Positions 18,181 to 27,549 of a DNA stretch of 64,000 nt are shown in pieces. The notes below the pieces were generated by a model. It was given only the letters and a program-made list of their open reading frames with translations. It searched no databases and was not told the origin of the DNA. Each line of letters opens with the position of its first letter. Positions within the stretch are counted from its first letter, which is position 1. The DNA is from Rubrivivax sp. (GTDB lineage: Bacteria; Pseudomonadota; Gammaproteobacteria; Burkholderiales; Burkholderiaceae_C), in assembly GCA_030653505.1 (NCBI GenBank), contig JAURZK010000194.1:1-64000 (forward strand), given 5' to 3'. Position numbers and translations under genes: made by a program.

Positions 18181-18603
18181 ATGCCGGCCCGCACCTACAC
18201 CATCACCGAACTGGCCACCGAGTTCGACATCACCGCGCGCGCCATCCGCTTCTACGAGGACGTGGGCCTGCTCGCGCCGCGGCGTGCCGGCCGCAACCGC
18301 GTCTACACCGGCCGCGACCGCACGCGGCTGAAGCTGACGCTGCGCGGCAAGCGCCTGGGCCTGAGCCTGCAGGAGATCAAGCAGCTGGTGACGATGTACG
18401 ACAGCCCGTCGGACACCGCGCAGCAGCTGGCCGCCTTCATGGCCGTGCTGGGCGAGCACCGCAAGCTGCTCGAGCAGCAGCGCGAGGACATCGAGATCAC
18501 GCTGGCCGAGATCACCCAGCACGAGGAACGCTGCCGCAGCCTGCTGACTGGCGCTGCCGCCAGGGCCTGCGCCAGCCGCCCGCGCCGCAAGGCCGCCGCG
18601 TGA
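18181..18603 (+). CDS. liuR: MerR-family regulator of leucine/isovalerate degradation (LiuR)
   Basis: 140-residue MerR protein: winged HTH at the N-terminus (YTITELATEFDITARAIRFYEDVGLL, about 6-31), the arginine-rich wing, then a coiled-coil dimer helix (HRKLLEQQREDIEITLAEI). In LiuR orthologues this protein controls liuABCDE genes and is known from regulon studies in proteobacteria. The ATG at 18181 is used; an upstream in-frame ATG at 18121 would run through the operator. There is no clear Shine-Dalgarno sequence directly upstream, so translation may be weak or leaderless. It is followed by a perfect operator and liuA. Confidence 0.92.
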   Translation: MPARTYTITELATEFDITARAIRFYEDVGLLAPRRAGRNRVYTGRDRTRLKLTLRGKRLGLSLQEIKQLVTMYDSPSDTAQQLAAFMAVLGEHRKLLEQQREDIEITLAEITQHEERCRSLLTGAAARACASRPRRKAAA

Positions 18604-18626
18604 AGCGCCGGATCGGCTCGGTATGA

Positions 18627-18648
18627 TTGACGTTTACGTAAACGTCAA
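18627..18648. promoter_or_regulatory. LiuR operator copy 2, perfect 22-bp palindrome before liuA
   Basis: The half-site TTGACGTTTAC is followed immediately by its exact reverse complement, giving a perfect 22-bp palindrome. It lies between liuR (ends 18603) and liuA (18704). Long-arm palindromes with ACGT cores are typical of MerR-family LiuR sites. Confidence 0.85.
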
Positions 18649-18703
18649 CCGCGCACCCACCGCGCACCCACCGCGCAACTAGCGCCCGCAAGGAGACACC
18701 GCG

Positions 18704-19882
18704 ATGAACCTGCCCGGCCTGAACTTCCAGCTAGGTGAAGACGTCGACGCGCTGCGCGACGCGGTGCGCGACTTCGCGCAGGCCGAGATCGCGCCGCTGG
18801 CTGCCGAGACCGACCGCAGCGACCAGTTCCCCATGCACCTGTGGCGGAAGATGGGCGAACTCGGCGTGCTGGGCATCACCGTGCCGGAGGCGTACGGCGG
18901 CGCCGGCATGGGCTACGTCGCGCACATGGTCGCGATGGAAGAGATCAGCCGCGCCAGCGCCAGCATCGGTCTGAGCTACGGCGCTCACAGCAACCTGTGC
19001 GTGAACCAGATCAAGCGCAACGGTTCGGAGGCGCAAAGGCGCAAGTACCTGCCGAAGCTGATCAGTGGCGAGCACGTCGGCGCGCTGGCGATGAGCGAGA
19101 CGGGTGCCGGCAGCGACGTCATCGGCATGAAGCTGCGTGCGGTGGAAAGGGGCGGCCTCTACGTGCTCAACGGCACCAAGATGTGGATCACCAACGGGCC
19201 GGACGCACACACGATGGTGGTCTACGCCAAGACCGAACCCGAGCTGGGGGCACGCGGTGTCACCGCCTTCATCGTCGAGAAGGGCATGAAGGGTTTTTCC
19301 ACGGCGCAGAAGCTCGACAAGCTGGGCATGCGCGGCAGCCACACTGGCGAGATGGTGTTCCAGGACGTCGAGGTGCCGGCCGAGAACATCCTGGGTGCCG
19401 TCAACGGGGGCGCGCGCGTGCTGATGAGCGGCCTGGACTACGAACGTGCCGTGCTCGCCGCCGGCCCCATCGGCATCATGCAGGCGGTGATGGACAACGT
19501 CGTGCCGTACATCCACGACCGCAAGCAGTTCGGTCAGAGCATCGGCGAGTTCCAGCTCATCCAGGGCAAGGTGGCCGACATGTACACGGTGCTGCAGGCC
19601 GGTCGCGCCTTCTGCTACACGGTGGGCAAGAACCTCGACCTGTTGGGCGCCGAACACGTCCGCCAGGTGCGGAAAGACTGCGCCAGCGTCATCCTGTGGT
19701 GCGCCGAGAAGGCCACCTGGATGGCCGGCGAGGGCATACAGATCTTCGGCGGCAACGGCTACATCAACGACTACCCGTTGGGCCGCCTGTGGCGCGACGC
19801 CAAGCTCTACGAGATTGGCGCCGGCACGAGCGAGATCCGGCGCATGCTCATCGGCCGGGAGCTGTTCTCGGAGACGATGTGA
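18704..19882 (+). CDS. liuA: Isovaleryl-CoA dehydrogenase
   Basis: FAD-dependent acyl-CoA dehydrogenase, 392 residues, converting isovaleryl-CoA to 3-methylcrotonyl-CoA. It has the family signatures [17 protein letters not shown] (FAD/substrate loop), [17 protein letters not shown] and the C-terminal [19 protein letters not shown]. The catalytic Glu of isovaleryl-CoA dehydrogenases lies in the middle of the protein ([16 protein letters not shown], about E247), not near the C-terminus, and that segment is present. Placement right after liuR and a perfect operator supports the specificity. Stop overlaps the next gene's GTG. Confidence 0.95.
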   Translation: MNLPGLNFQLGEDVDALRDAVRDFAQAEIAPLAAETDRSDQFPMHLWRKMGELGVLGITVPEAYGGAGMGYVAHMVAMEEISRASASIGLSYGAHSNLCVNQIKRNGSEAQRRKYLPKLISGEHVGALAMSETGAGSDVIGMKLRAVERGGLYVLNGTKMWITNGPDAHTMVVYAKTEPELGARGVTAFIVEKGMKGFSTAQKLDKLGMRGSHTGEMVFQDVEVPAENILGAVNGGARVLMSGLDYERAVLAAGPIGIMQAVMDNVVPYIHDRKQFGQSIGEFQLIQGKVADMYTVLQAGRAFCYTVGKNLDLLGAEHVRQVRKDCASVILWCAEKATWMAGEGIQIFGGNGYINDYPLGRLWRDAKLYEIGAGTSEIRRMLIGRELFSETM

Positions 19883-20472
19883 ACACGCCGCCGGTGCCGA
19901 CGCTGGCCGGCCGGCGCTGCACGCTGCGTGCGCTGCAGCCCGGCGACGCGGCGTCGCTGCAGCGCCACGCCGACAACCCGGCGGTGGCCTACAACCTCTT
20001 CGACGGCTTTCCGCAGCCCTACACGCTGGCCGCAGCGCAACGCTGGTGCAGCACCGAGCACCGCGAGGCGCGCTTCGGCCACGTCTGGGGCATCGAGGTG
20101 GCCTGCGACGACGGCAGTGGTGGTGTCGAGGTGGCGGGCTGCATCAGCGTCGTGCCGCAGGGCGGCATCTGGGCCAGCAGCGCCGAAATCGGCTACTGGC
20201 TGGGCCAGGTGTACTGGCGGCGCGGCATCGTCTCGGAGGCGTTGGGCCTGGTCACCGCCTGGGCCTGGACGGCGCTGCCGCAGGCCATGCGCCTGGCCAT
20301 GCCGATCTACGCGCGCAACGCAGGTTCACGCGGCGTGGCGGGCCGGGCCGGGTACGTGCAGGAGAGCTTCGTGCCCTACGGCATCCTGAAGGACGGGCAG
20401 GCCATCGACGGCACCGTCTACGCCGCCTACCGCCCCGGCCTGATGCTGCGCGACGACCCTCCAGCCCCGTAA
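19879..20472 (+). CDS. GNAT-family N-acetyltransferase
   Basis: 197-residue acetyltransferase of the RimJ/RimL type. It starts [23 protein letters not shown] and has the mid-region [20 protein letters not shown], the usual acetyl-CoA-binding part of this subgroup, then [18 protein letters not shown]. The GTG at 19879 overlaps the liuA stop (GTGA), so it is the third gene of the liuR-liuA transcript. Its acceptor is unknown; it could modify a protein N-terminus or a small molecule. Confidence 0.85.
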   Translation: MNTPPVPTLAGRRCTLRALQPGDAASLQRHADNPAVAYNLFDGFPQPYTLAAAQRWCSTEHREARFGHVWGIEVACDDGSGGVEVAGCISVVPQGGIWASSAEIGYWLGQVYWRRGIVSEALGLVTAWAWTALPQAMRLAMPIYARNAGSRGVAGRAGYVQESFVPYGILKDGQAIDGTVYAAYRPGLMLRDDPPAP

Positions 20473-20485
20473 ACTGGCCGGCACC

Positions 20486-21208
20486 ATGAACGATGTCCTG
20501 CACGATCTCTTCGAACGCAACCGCCGCTGGGCGGCCGCCACCGAGGCGCGCGAACCTGGCTTCTTCACCCGCCTGGCGCAGCAGCAGAACCCGCGCTACA
20601 TGTGGATCGGCTGCGCCGACAGCCGGGTGCCGGCCAACGAGATCACCGGTCTCGACCCGGGCGAGGTCTTCGTGCACCGCAACGTCGCCAACGTGGTGGT
20701 GCACTCCGACCTCAATGCGCTGTCGACCATCCAGTTCGCAGTCGAACACCTCAAGGTCGAGCACATCATGGTCGTGGGCCATTACGGCTGCGCCGGCGTG
20801 CGTGCGGCGATGCGCGGCATCCGCGTCGGCCTGGCCGACAACTGGCTGCGCCACGTGCACGACGTGCGCCTGCGCCACCGCCGCCGTCTCGACCACCTGC
20901 CGCCCGACCAGCAGGAAGACATCCTGTGCGAGATGAACGTCATCGAGCAGGTGGGCAACGTGGCCTTGTCCACCGTGGTGCAGGACGCCTGGGCGCGCGG
21001 CCAACCGCTGGCTGTGCACGGCTGGGTGTACGGGCTGAAGGACGGCTTGCTGAAAAACCTGGACGTGACGATGCACAGGCCCGACAGCGTGGTGCCGGTG
21101 TTCAGCGCCGCGCTCAAGCGCTACCCGCGCCGGGCCGTGGCCAGCGGCGAGGGAGAAGGCGAGGGCGACGCCGACATCGCTTTTGGCGCCGGCCCGCTGG
21201 GCCACTGA
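20486..21208 (+). CDS. can: Beta-class carbonic anhydrase
   Basis: 240-residue zinc enzyme interconverting CO2 and bicarbonate. The zinc ligands are in [11 protein letters not shown] (Cys and Asp-Arg dyad) and [11 protein letters not shown] (His-x2-Cys), both intact, with VHRNVANVV between them. The last 25 residues are a charged Gly/Glu tail not needed for the fold. It follows the GNAT gene by 13 bases and precedes aceK by 16. Its location in the leucine-degradation locus suggests it feeds bicarbonate to 3-methylcrotonyl-CoA carboxylase (inference). Confidence 0.94.
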   Translation: MNDVLHDLFERNRRWAAATEAREPGFFTRLAQQQNPRYMWIGCADSRVPANEITGLDPGEVFVHRNVANVVVHSDLNALSTIQFAVEHLKVEHIMVVGHYGCAGVRAAMRGIRVGLADNWLRHVHDVRLRHRRRLDHLPPDQQEDILCEMNVIEQVGNVALSTVVQDAWARGQPLAVHGWVYGLKDGLLKNLDVTMHRPDSVVPVFSAALKRYPRRAVASGEGEGEGDADIAFGAGPLGH

Positions 21209-21224
21209 AGGCGCGCGCGAAAGC

Positions 21225-23027
21225 ATGTTCCCGCACCGCCTGACCGACAAGAGCGCGTTCGACATCGCACAAGCGCTCGTCGACGGCTTCAACCGCCACT
21301 ACCGTCTCTTCCGCGAGACCACGGCGCAGGCCAAGCGGCGCTTCGAGCAGGCCGACTGGGCTGGTCAGCAGAGCGCACAGGCGCTTCGCATCGAGTTCTA
21401 CGACCGGCGCGTGAACGAGGCGGTGGACCGCCTGCGCAGCACCTACGACATCGATGCACTGTCGATGGACACCTGGCAGCAGGCCAAGCTGCACTACATC
21501 GGCCTGCTGACCGACCACCACCAGCCCGAGCTGGCGGAGACCTTCTTCAACTCGGTGACGGCCAAGCTGCTGCACCGCAGCTACTTCAGCAACGACTTCA
21601 TCTTCGTGCGCCCGGCCGTCAGCACCGAGTACATCGAGGACGACGCCCCGGGCGCGCTGCCCACCTACCGCGCCTATTACCCGACCAGGGAAAGCCTGCG
21701 CGTTACCTGGCGGCGCATCGTCGACAACTTCCAGCTCGCGCGCGAATTCGAGGACCTCGACCGCGACGTCGAGTGCGTCGTGCAGGCCATGAGCTCCGAA
21801 CTCGGCGGTTTCCGGCCACGCGCCAACTTCCAGATCCAGGTGCTGGCCAGCCTGTTCTACCGCAACAAGGGCGCCTACCTGGTGGGCAAGATCATCAACG
21901 GCTTCCAGGAAACGCCGGTGGCACTGCCCATCCTGCACGGCAGCCAGGGCAAGCTGGTGATCGACGCGGCGCTCTTCGGCGAAGACGACCTGCTGATGAT
22001 CTTCAGCTACGCCCGGGCCTACTTCATGGTCGACATGGAGATCCCTTCGGCCTACGTGCACTTCCTGCGCAGCCTGATGCCGCGCAAGCCGCGCGCCGAG
22101 CTCTACAGCGCCATCGGCCTGCAGAAGCACGGCAAGAACCTCTTCTACCGCGACTTCCTGGCCCACCAGCGGCACAGCAGCGACCAGTTCCGCATCGCGC
22201 CCGGCATCAAGGGCATGGTGATGCTGGTCTTCGACCTGCCGTCCTTCCCCTACGTGTTCAAGGTCATCAAGGACTTCTACCCGCCGCAGAAGGAAACCAC
22301 GCGCGAGCAGATCAAGGGCAAGTACCTGCTCGTCAAGCAGCACGACCGCGTCGGCCGCATGGCCGACACGCTGGAGTACAGCAACGTGGCCTTTCCGCGC
22401 CACCGGTTCGAGGAAGAACTGATCGCCGAGCTGAAGCAGTATTGCCCCAGCCTGCTCGAGGACGACCCGCGCAATGCCGACGTGCTCGTCATCAAGCATG
22501 TCTACATCGAGCGCCGCATGATCCCGCTGAACATCTACCTGCAGGAGGCCACGCCCGAGCAGATGGCGCACGCGGTGATGGAATACGGCAACGCCATCAA
22601 GGACCTGGTGGCCGCCAACATCTTCCCGGGCGACATGCTGTGGAAGAACTTCGGTGTCACGCGCCACGGCAAGGTGGTGTTCTACGACTACGACGAGATC
22701 GAGTACCTCACCGACTGCAACTTCCGCCGCGTGCCCACGCCGCGCAACGAGGAAGAAGAGATGAGCGGCGAGGTCTGGTACACGGTGCACCCGCGCGACG
22801 TCTTCCCCGAGACCTTCGCGCCTTTCCTGCTCGGCAACGACGCCGTGCGCGAGGTCTTCATGGCCCACCACGCCGACCTGCTCGACGCCGCCTTCTGGCA
22901 GGGCCACAAGGAACGCATCCAGGCCGGCCATGTACACGATGTCTTCCCCTACGAGCCGGCCAAGCGTTTCACCGCCGGTCGCTATTTCGACCCCCCCGCT
23001 GCACTGCAAGGAGCCCATCATGTCTGA
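21225..23027 (+). CDS. aceK: Isocitrate dehydrogenase kinase/phosphatase
   Basis: Bifunctional enzyme of 600 residues that inactivates and reactivates isocitrate dehydrogenase, setting the branch between TCA cycle and glyoxylate shunt. Typical blocks: [20 protein letters not shown], the nucleotide-binding [31 protein letters not shown] region (about 324-354), [32 protein letters not shown] (about 465-496) and [20 protein letters not shown] 21225 was chosen over the upstream frame extension, because family similarity begins at [16 protein letters not shown]. The 3' end overlaps the thiolase start by eight bases. It connects acetyl-CoA made by the Liu pathway to anaplerosis. Confidence 0.96.
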   Translation: MFPHRLTDKSAFDIAQALVDGFNRHYRLFRETTAQAKRRFEQADWAGQQSAQALRIEFYDRRVNEAVDRLRSTYDIDALSMDTWQQAKLHYIGLLTDHHQPELAETFFNSVTAKLLHRSYFSNDFIFVRPAVSTEYIEDDAPGALPTYRAYYPTRESLRVTWRRIVDNFQLAREFEDLDRDVECVVQAMSSELGGFRPRANFQIQVLASLFYRNKGAYLVGKIINGFQETPVALPILHGSQGKLVIDAALFGEDDLLMIFSYARAYFMVDMEIPSAYVHFLRSLMPRKPRAELYSAIGLQKHGKNLFYRDFLAHQRHSSDQFRIAPGIKGMVMLVFDLPSFPYVFKVIKDFYPPQKETTREQIKGKYLLVKQHDRVGRMADTLEYSNVAFPRHRFEEELIAELKQYCPSLLEDDPRNADVLVIKHVYIERRMIPLNIYLQEATPEQMAHAVMEYGNAIKDLVAANIFPGDMLWKNFGVTRHGKVVFYDYDEIEYLTDCNFRRVPTPRNEEEEMSGEVWYTVHPRDVFPETFAPFLLGNDAVREVFMAHHADLLDAAFWQGHKERIQAGHVHDVFPYEPAKRFTAGRYFDPPAALQGAHHV

Positions 23028-24210
23028 CGCCATCGCTGATTCGGTAGTGATCGTCTCTGCCGCGCGCACGCCCATCGGTGGGCTGCTGGGCGACTTCTCG
23101 TCGCTGGCCGCCTGGGAACTGGGTGCCGTGGCCGTGAAAGCCGCCGTCGAACGTGCCGGCGTGCCCGGCGACGCGGTCGACGAGGTGCTGCTGGGCAACT
23201 GCCTGATGGCCGGCCAGGGCCAGGCGCCGGCGCGCCAGGCGGCGCTGAAGGCTGGCCTGCCGCAGAGCGCCGGCGCGGTGACGCTGTCCAAGATGTGCGG
23301 CAGCGGCATGCGCGCGATGATGTTCGGGCACGACATGCTGCTGGCCGGCAGCGCCAACGTCATCGTCGCGGGCGGCATGGAGAGCATGACCAATGCACCG
23401 CACCTGATGTTCGCGCGCAAGGGCGTGAAGTACGGCGCCGCGCAGCTCTTCGACCACATGGCGATGGACGGCCTGGAAGACGCCTACGAACGTGGCAAGG
23501 CCATGGGTGTGTTCGCCGAAGCCTGCGTGGCGAAGTATGGTTTCACGCGCGAGGCGCAGGACGCATTCGCCATCGCCAGCACCACACGCGCCAAGGCCGC
23601 GAACGAGGACGGCAGCTTCGATTGGGAGATCGCGCCGGTGCTGCTGTCCGGCCGCGGTGGCGACACCGTGGTCAGGTACGACGAGCAGCCGTTCAAGGCC
23701 AAGCTCGACAAGGTGGCGGGCCTGAAGCCGGCGTTCAAGAAGGACGGCACCATCACCGCGGCGAACGCGTCGAGCATCAGCGACGGCGCCGCGGCGCTGG
23801 TGCTCATGCGCGAGAGCACCGCCGCGCAGATGGGCGTCAAGCCCCTGGCGCGCATCGTCAGCCACGCCGTGCACGCGCAGGCGCCGGAATGGTTCGCCAC
23901 CGCGCCGGCAGGTGCCATCAACAAGGCACTGAAGAAGGCCGGCTGGGATGCCAAGAGCGTGAACCTGTGGGAAGTCAACGAAGCCTTCGCCGCCGTGACG
24001 ATGGCCGCGATGGCCGACTTCCAGCTGCCGCACGAGATCGTCAACGTGCATGGCGGCGCCTGCGCCCTGGGCCACCCCATCGGCGCATCCGGCGCACGCA
24101 TCGTTGTCACGCTGCTCGGCGCGATGCGCCAGCGTGGGCTGAAGCGTGGGGTGGCTTCGCTGTGCATCGGTGGCGGCGAGGCGACGGCGATGGCGGTCGA
24201 GCTGTTGTGA
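23020..24210 (+). CDS. Acetyl-CoA C-acyltransferase (thiolase)
   Basis: 396-residue thiolase II/acetoacetyl-CoA thiolase-type enzyme. The acyl-acceptor cysteine is C93 in [11 protein letters not shown], the His is H352 in [13 protein letters not shown], and C382 in [10 protein letters not shown] completes the active site. It probably cleaves acetoacetyl-CoA from HMG-CoA breakdown, or an acyl analogue, to acetyl-CoA. The ATG at 23020 has a good AAGGAG site and overlaps the aceK 3' end. Context (liuA, carbonic anhydrase, aceK) supports a role in leucine/fatty acid catabolism. Confidence 0.94.
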   Translation: MSDAIADSVVIVSAARTPIGGLLGDFSSLAAWELGAVAVKAAVERAGVPGDAVDEVLLGNCLMAGQGQAPARQAALKAGLPQSAGAVTLSKMCGSGMRAMMFGHDMLLAGSANVIVAGGMESMTNAPHLMFARKGVKYGAAQLFDHMAMDGLEDAYERGKAMGVFAEACVAKYGFTREAQDAFAIASTTRAKAANEDGSFDWEIAPVLLSGRGGDTVVRYDEQPFKAKLDKVAGLKPAFKKDGTITAANASSISDGAAALVLMRESTAAQMGVKPLARIVSHAVHAQAPEWFATAPAGAINKALKKAGWDAKSVNLWEVNEAFAAVTMAAMADFQLPHEIVNVHGGACALGHPIGASGARIVVTLLGAMRQRGLKRGVASLCIGGGEATAMAVELL

Positions 24211-24244
24211 CAGCGGGCGCACAGCGGCGCGCCGCGGCCGACTG

Positions 24245-24910
24245 ATGGCGGGTCAAGGCCTGCTGCCCGGCCCAGCCGAGGCCGCGCTCTTCGCCGGCGC
24301 GGTGTTCGTGCTCAACGCGACGCCGGGCGTGGACTTCCTGCTCACTGTCAGCCGCACGCTGGCCGGTGGTACACGGGCGGGTGTGGCGGCCGCCTGCGGC
24401 ATTGCCGCCGGCTGCGTCGTGCACGCGCTCGCCGCGGCCTTCGGGCTGGCGGCGCTGCTGGTGTTGCACCCGCAGGCCTTCGTCGCGCTGCAATGGGCCG
24501 GTGCGGCTTACCTCCTCTGGCTGGGGCTGGGCATGCTGCGACGCGCCTGGAAGCGCGAGGCCGGGAGCCCGGTGGCCGAGACGGCACCTGCGCAGCGCAG
24601 CGTCGCGACCGACTTCCGCGCCGGCCTGCTGACCAACTTGCTCAACCCCAAGGTGGCCTTCTTCTTCCTGGCCTTCCTGCCGCAGTTCGTGCCTGCGGGT
24701 TCGCCGTACAAGACCCTGTCCTTCCTGCTGCTGGGCGCCTGGTTCGTGGCCCAGGGCCTCGCCTTCCTGCTCGTGCTGGTGGCGTTGGCGGCGCGGTTGC
24801 GCCGCCTGCAGGCGCGGCCGGCGGTCAGCCGTGTGCTGGCGGCGGCCGGCGGGCTGCTGTTCATCGGTCTGGCGCTGCGGCTGCTGCGTGACAGACCGCT
24901 GGCGGCCTGA
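24245..24910 (+). CDS. LysE/RhtB-family exporter
   Basis: 221-residue inner-membrane protein of the LysE superfamily, about six transmembrane helices. It has FVLNATPGVDFLLTVSRTLAGGTRAGVAAACGI near the N-terminus (the family's PGP-like and RxGxxA region), TNLLNPKVAFFFLAFLPQFV in the middle (the NPK motif) and a C-terminal helix GGLLFIGLALRLL. It likely exports an amino acid or similar solute. The ATG at 24245 follows the thiolase gene by 34 bases. Confidence 0.88.
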   Translation: MAGQGLLPGPAEAALFAGAVFVLNATPGVDFLLTVSRTLAGGTRAGVAAACGIAAGCVVHALAAAFGLAALLVLHPQAFVALQWAGAAYLLWLGLGMLRRAWKREAGSPVAETAPAQRSVATDFRAGLLTNLLNPKVAFFFLAFLPQFVPAGSPYKTLSFLLLGAWFVAQGLAFLLVLVALAARLRRLQARPAVSRVLAAAGGLLFIGLALRLLRDRPLAA

Positions 24911-24938
24911 ACCCGTCACGCGCCAGCACAATGCGCCG

Positions 24939-25604
24939 ATGAACATCCTGGTGATAGGCGCCTCGCGCGGGCTGGGTCTGGAATTCGTGGCGCAGTACCG
25001 CGACGAGGGCGCCGCCGTCACGGCCACCGCGCGCAACGACGTCGGCCTGGCGCGGCTGCATGCGCTCGGCGCCACCGCGCTGCGCCTGGACGTGACCGAC
25101 GCGGCCAGCGCCGCCGCACTGTCGGCACAGATCGCCGGGCAGTCCTTCGACATGCTCATCGTCAACGCCGGCGTCTACGGCCCTCGCACGCAGGGTCTGG
25201 AGACGCCGGCGCAGGCCGAGTTCGACGCCGTCATGCACACCAACGTGCTCGGCCCCATGCGCCTGCTGCCACAGCTGGCGGCAGCGCTGGCCCCAGGGGC
25301 GCGGCTGGCCGTGCTGTCGTCGCGCATGGGCGCGATGGCCGGGCGCAGTTCGAACGCGGGATGGCTCTACCGCGCGTCGAAGGCGGCGCTGAACTCGGTG
25401 CTCACCGACACCGCGCTGGCGCTGAAGGGCCGCGCCATCTGCGTGGCGCTGCACCCCGGCTGGGTGCGCACCGACATGGGCGGCGACGGCGCCGAGTTGG
25501 AGCCCGCGCGCAGCGTGGCCGACATGCGCCGCACGCTGGCCAGCCTGACGCCGGAACAGCACGGTGCCTTCCTGAACCACGACGGCAAGCCGCTGCCCTG
25601 GTAG
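24939..25604 (+). CDS. Short-chain dehydrogenase/reductase
   Basis: 221-residue SDR. The nucleotide motif is GASRGLG (7-13), the NAG motif is in LIVNAGVYGP, and the active-site Ser and YxxxK are in VLSSRMGAM and WLYRASKAALNS. The C-terminus has HPGWVRTDMGG. Related to the CsgA/YbbO-like group of NAD(P)-binding oxidoreductases. Its substrate is unknown. The ATG at 24939 follows the LysE gene by 28 bases, and a second acyl-CoA dehydrogenase follows by 46 bases. Confidence 0.88.
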   Translation: MNILVIGASRGLGLEFVAQYRDEGAAVTATARNDVGLARLHALGATALRLDVTDAASAAALSAQIAGQSFDMLIVNAGVYGPRTQGLETPAQAEFDAVMHTNVLGPMRLLPQLAAALAPGARLAVLSSRMGAMAGRSSNAGWLYRASKAALNSVLTDTALALKGRAICVALHPGWVRTDMGGDGAELEPARSVADMRRTLASLTPEQHGAFLNHDGKPLPW

Positions 25605-25650
25605 CCGGGCACCCATCGTTGCCACGCCCCTTCCACGGAGACCCAACGCC

Positions 25651-26781
25651 ATGCTGCTGTCAGAAGACCACCTCGCCGTGCAGGATGCCGTACGCAGCTA
25701 TGTGCAGGCTGAAGTGGCGCCACACGCTGCGGCCTGGGACAAGTCGCACCGCTTTCCCGCCGCCGCGCTGAAGGGCCTGGCGGCCCTGGGCTGCTACGGC
25801 GTGGCCGTGCCGCCCGAGTGGGATGGTGCCGGGCTCGACTACCTGGCGCTGGCCGTCATCCTGGAGGAGATCGCTGCCGGCGACGGCGCCACCAGCACCG
25901 TCGTCAGCGTCAACAACTGCCCCGTGTGTTCCATCCTGATGGCCTACGGCAACGCCGAGCAGAAGGCACGATTCCTGAAGCCGCTGGCGCGCGGTGACAT
26001 GCTGGGCGCCTTCTGCCTCACCGAGCCACATGTCGGCAGCGAGGCCGGCGGCCTGAAGACCACCGCGGTGCGTGATGGTGACAGCTACGTCATCAACGGC
26101 GTCAAGCAGTTCATCACCAGCGGCAAGAACGGCGACGTCGCCATCGTGATGGCCGTCACCGACAAGGCCGCTGGCAAGAAGGGCATCAGCGCCTTCATCG
26201 TGCCGACGACGACGCCCGGCTATTCGGTGGCACGCATCGAGGACAAGCTGGGCCAGCACGCCAGCGACACGGCGCAGATCAACTTCGAAGACTGCCGCGT
26301 GTCGGCGGCCAACCTGCTGGGCGAAGAAGGCATGGGCCTGAAGATCGCGCTCAGCGGCCTGGAAGGCGGCCGCATCGGCATCGCCAGCCAGGCCGTGGGC
26401 ATGGCGCGTGCGGCCTTCGAGGCGGCACTGGTCTACAGCAAGGAACGCGTCAGCTTCGGCCAGCCCATCTTCCAGCACCAGGCGGTGCAGTTCAAGCTGG
26501 CCGACATGGCCACGCAGATCGAAGTCGCGCGGCAGATGATCTGGCACGCCGCCGCGCTGAAGGACGCCGGCCGCCCCTGCCTGAAGGAAGCCGCGATGGC
26601 CAAGCTCTTCGCCAGCGAGATGGCCGAACGGGTGTGCAGCGACGCTATCCAGGTCTTCGGTGGCTACGGTTATGTCAGCGATTTCCCGGTGGAGCGCATC
26701 TACCGCGACGTGCGCGTGTGCCAGATCTACGAGGGCACGAGCGAGGTGCAGAAGATATTGATCGGGCGTGCGCTGGCCTGA
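25651..26781 (+). CDS. Acyl-CoA dehydrogenase, short/branched-chain type
   Basis: 376-residue flavoprotein related to butyryl-CoA and short/branched-chain acyl-CoA dehydrogenases. It has [20 protein letters not shown], the [17 protein letters not shown] strand region, and the C-terminal [33 protein letters not shown]. The catalytic base would be Glu in YEGTSE near the C-terminus, unlike liuA, so its substrate should differ from isovaleryl-CoA. ATG at 25651 has a GGAG site upstream. A C6/G6 inverted repeat (26790-26808) lies after the stop. Confidence 0.92.
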   Translation: MLLSEDHLAVQDAVRSYVQAEVAPHAAAWDKSHRFPAAALKGLAALGCYGVAVPPEWDGAGLDYLALAVILEEIAAGDGATSTVVSVNNCPVCSILMAYGNAEQKARFLKPLARGDMLGAFCLTEPHVGSEAGGLKTTAVRDGDSYVINGVKQFITSGKNGDVAIVMAVTDKAAGKKGISAFIVPTTTPGYSVARIEDKLGQHASDTAQINFEDCRVSAANLLGEEGMGLKIALSGLEGGRIGIASQAVGMARAAFEAALVYSKERVSFGQPIFQHQAVQFKLADMATQIEVARQMIWHAAALKDAGRPCLKEAAMAKLFASEMAERVCSDAIQVFGGYGYVSDFPVERIYRDVRVCQIYEGTSEVQKILIGRALA

Positions 26782-26881
26782 TCCGGCCACCCCCCTGACG
26801 ACGGGGGGCGGATACCTTGGTGTCATTTGCATGCAGGAGCCCGATGGGCACAGTGCCTCCATCGACCACAGGAGGCCCACC

Positions 26882-27508
26882 ATGCAGTTCACCTACAGCC
26901 AGCCCGTCAGCCCGTTCACGCGCAGCGTCGACGCCCCGCCCGCCCGCTCGCAGCGGCTGGCCGCTTTGGGCGAGTGCCTGATGCAGCGCCTGGAGACGCC
27001 GCTTTTCGTCACCGACGCCGAAGGCGGGGTGCTTGAAGCCAACCCAGCGGCCACGCGCCGCATCGAGCGCCGCGAAGGCCTGTGGCTGGACGCTGGCGGT
27101 CGCCTCGCGCTGCGCCAGGCCGGGCGCTGGGTGCCGCTGTCGCGCTGGCACGCGCAGGTCGCCGCCGGCGGCGAGCTCGTGCTGCCACTGGAAGTCGAAG
27201 CCGGCACGCCGATGCAGATCACGCTGCGCGCCATGCCCGCCAGCGAAGACGCGCACGCCGCGTGCTGGGTGCTGGCGACCATCGAACGTGTGCAGCTCAC
27301 GCGCACCGACGCCATGCGCCGCCGCTTCCGCTTCACGCGCACCCAGGCCCGTCTTGCCGAGATGCTGTGCGCCGGCATGCGCCCCACGCACGCCGCCGAG
27401 CAGTTGGGGGTGAAGATCAGCACCGTGCGCACCCACGTCGGCCAGATGTACGAAAAGACCGGCACCCACAGCCAGGCGCAGCTGGTGGCCTTGCTGCACG
27501 CCGTCTGA
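26882..27508 (+). CDS. LuxR-type helix-turn-helix regulator
   Basis: 208-residue protein. The N-terminal part (about 20-130) looks PAS-like (LMQRLETPLFVTDAEGGVLEANPAA), and the last 70 residues are a LuxR-type HTH (FRFTRTQARLAEMLCAGMRPTHAAEQLGVKISTVRTHVGQMYEKTG). The ATG at 26882 has an ideal AGGAGG six bases upstream. It lies 100 bases past the acyl-CoA dehydrogenase gene, which it might control (inference). The ligand is unknown, and no autoinducer-binding domain is visible. Confidence 0.85.
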   Translation: MQFTYSQPVSPFTRSVDAPPARSQRLAALGECLMQRLETPLFVTDAEGGVLEANPAATRRIERREGLWLDAGGRLALRQAGRWVPLSRWHAQVAAGGELVLPLEVEAGTPMQITLRAMPASEDAHAACWVLATIERVQLTRTDAMRRRFRFTRTQARLAEMLCAGMRPTHAAEQLGVKISTVRTHVGQMYEKTGTHSQAQLVALLHAV

Positions 27509-27549
27509 AGTCGCAGCCCGTCGTCCCGCCCGGCGCTACAGTGCGCCGG

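Noticed and set aside
26790-26808. C6/G6 inverted repeat after the second acyl-CoA dehydrogenase gene as a terminator
   Set aside because: Stem of only six pairs with no T-run after it; too weak to call.
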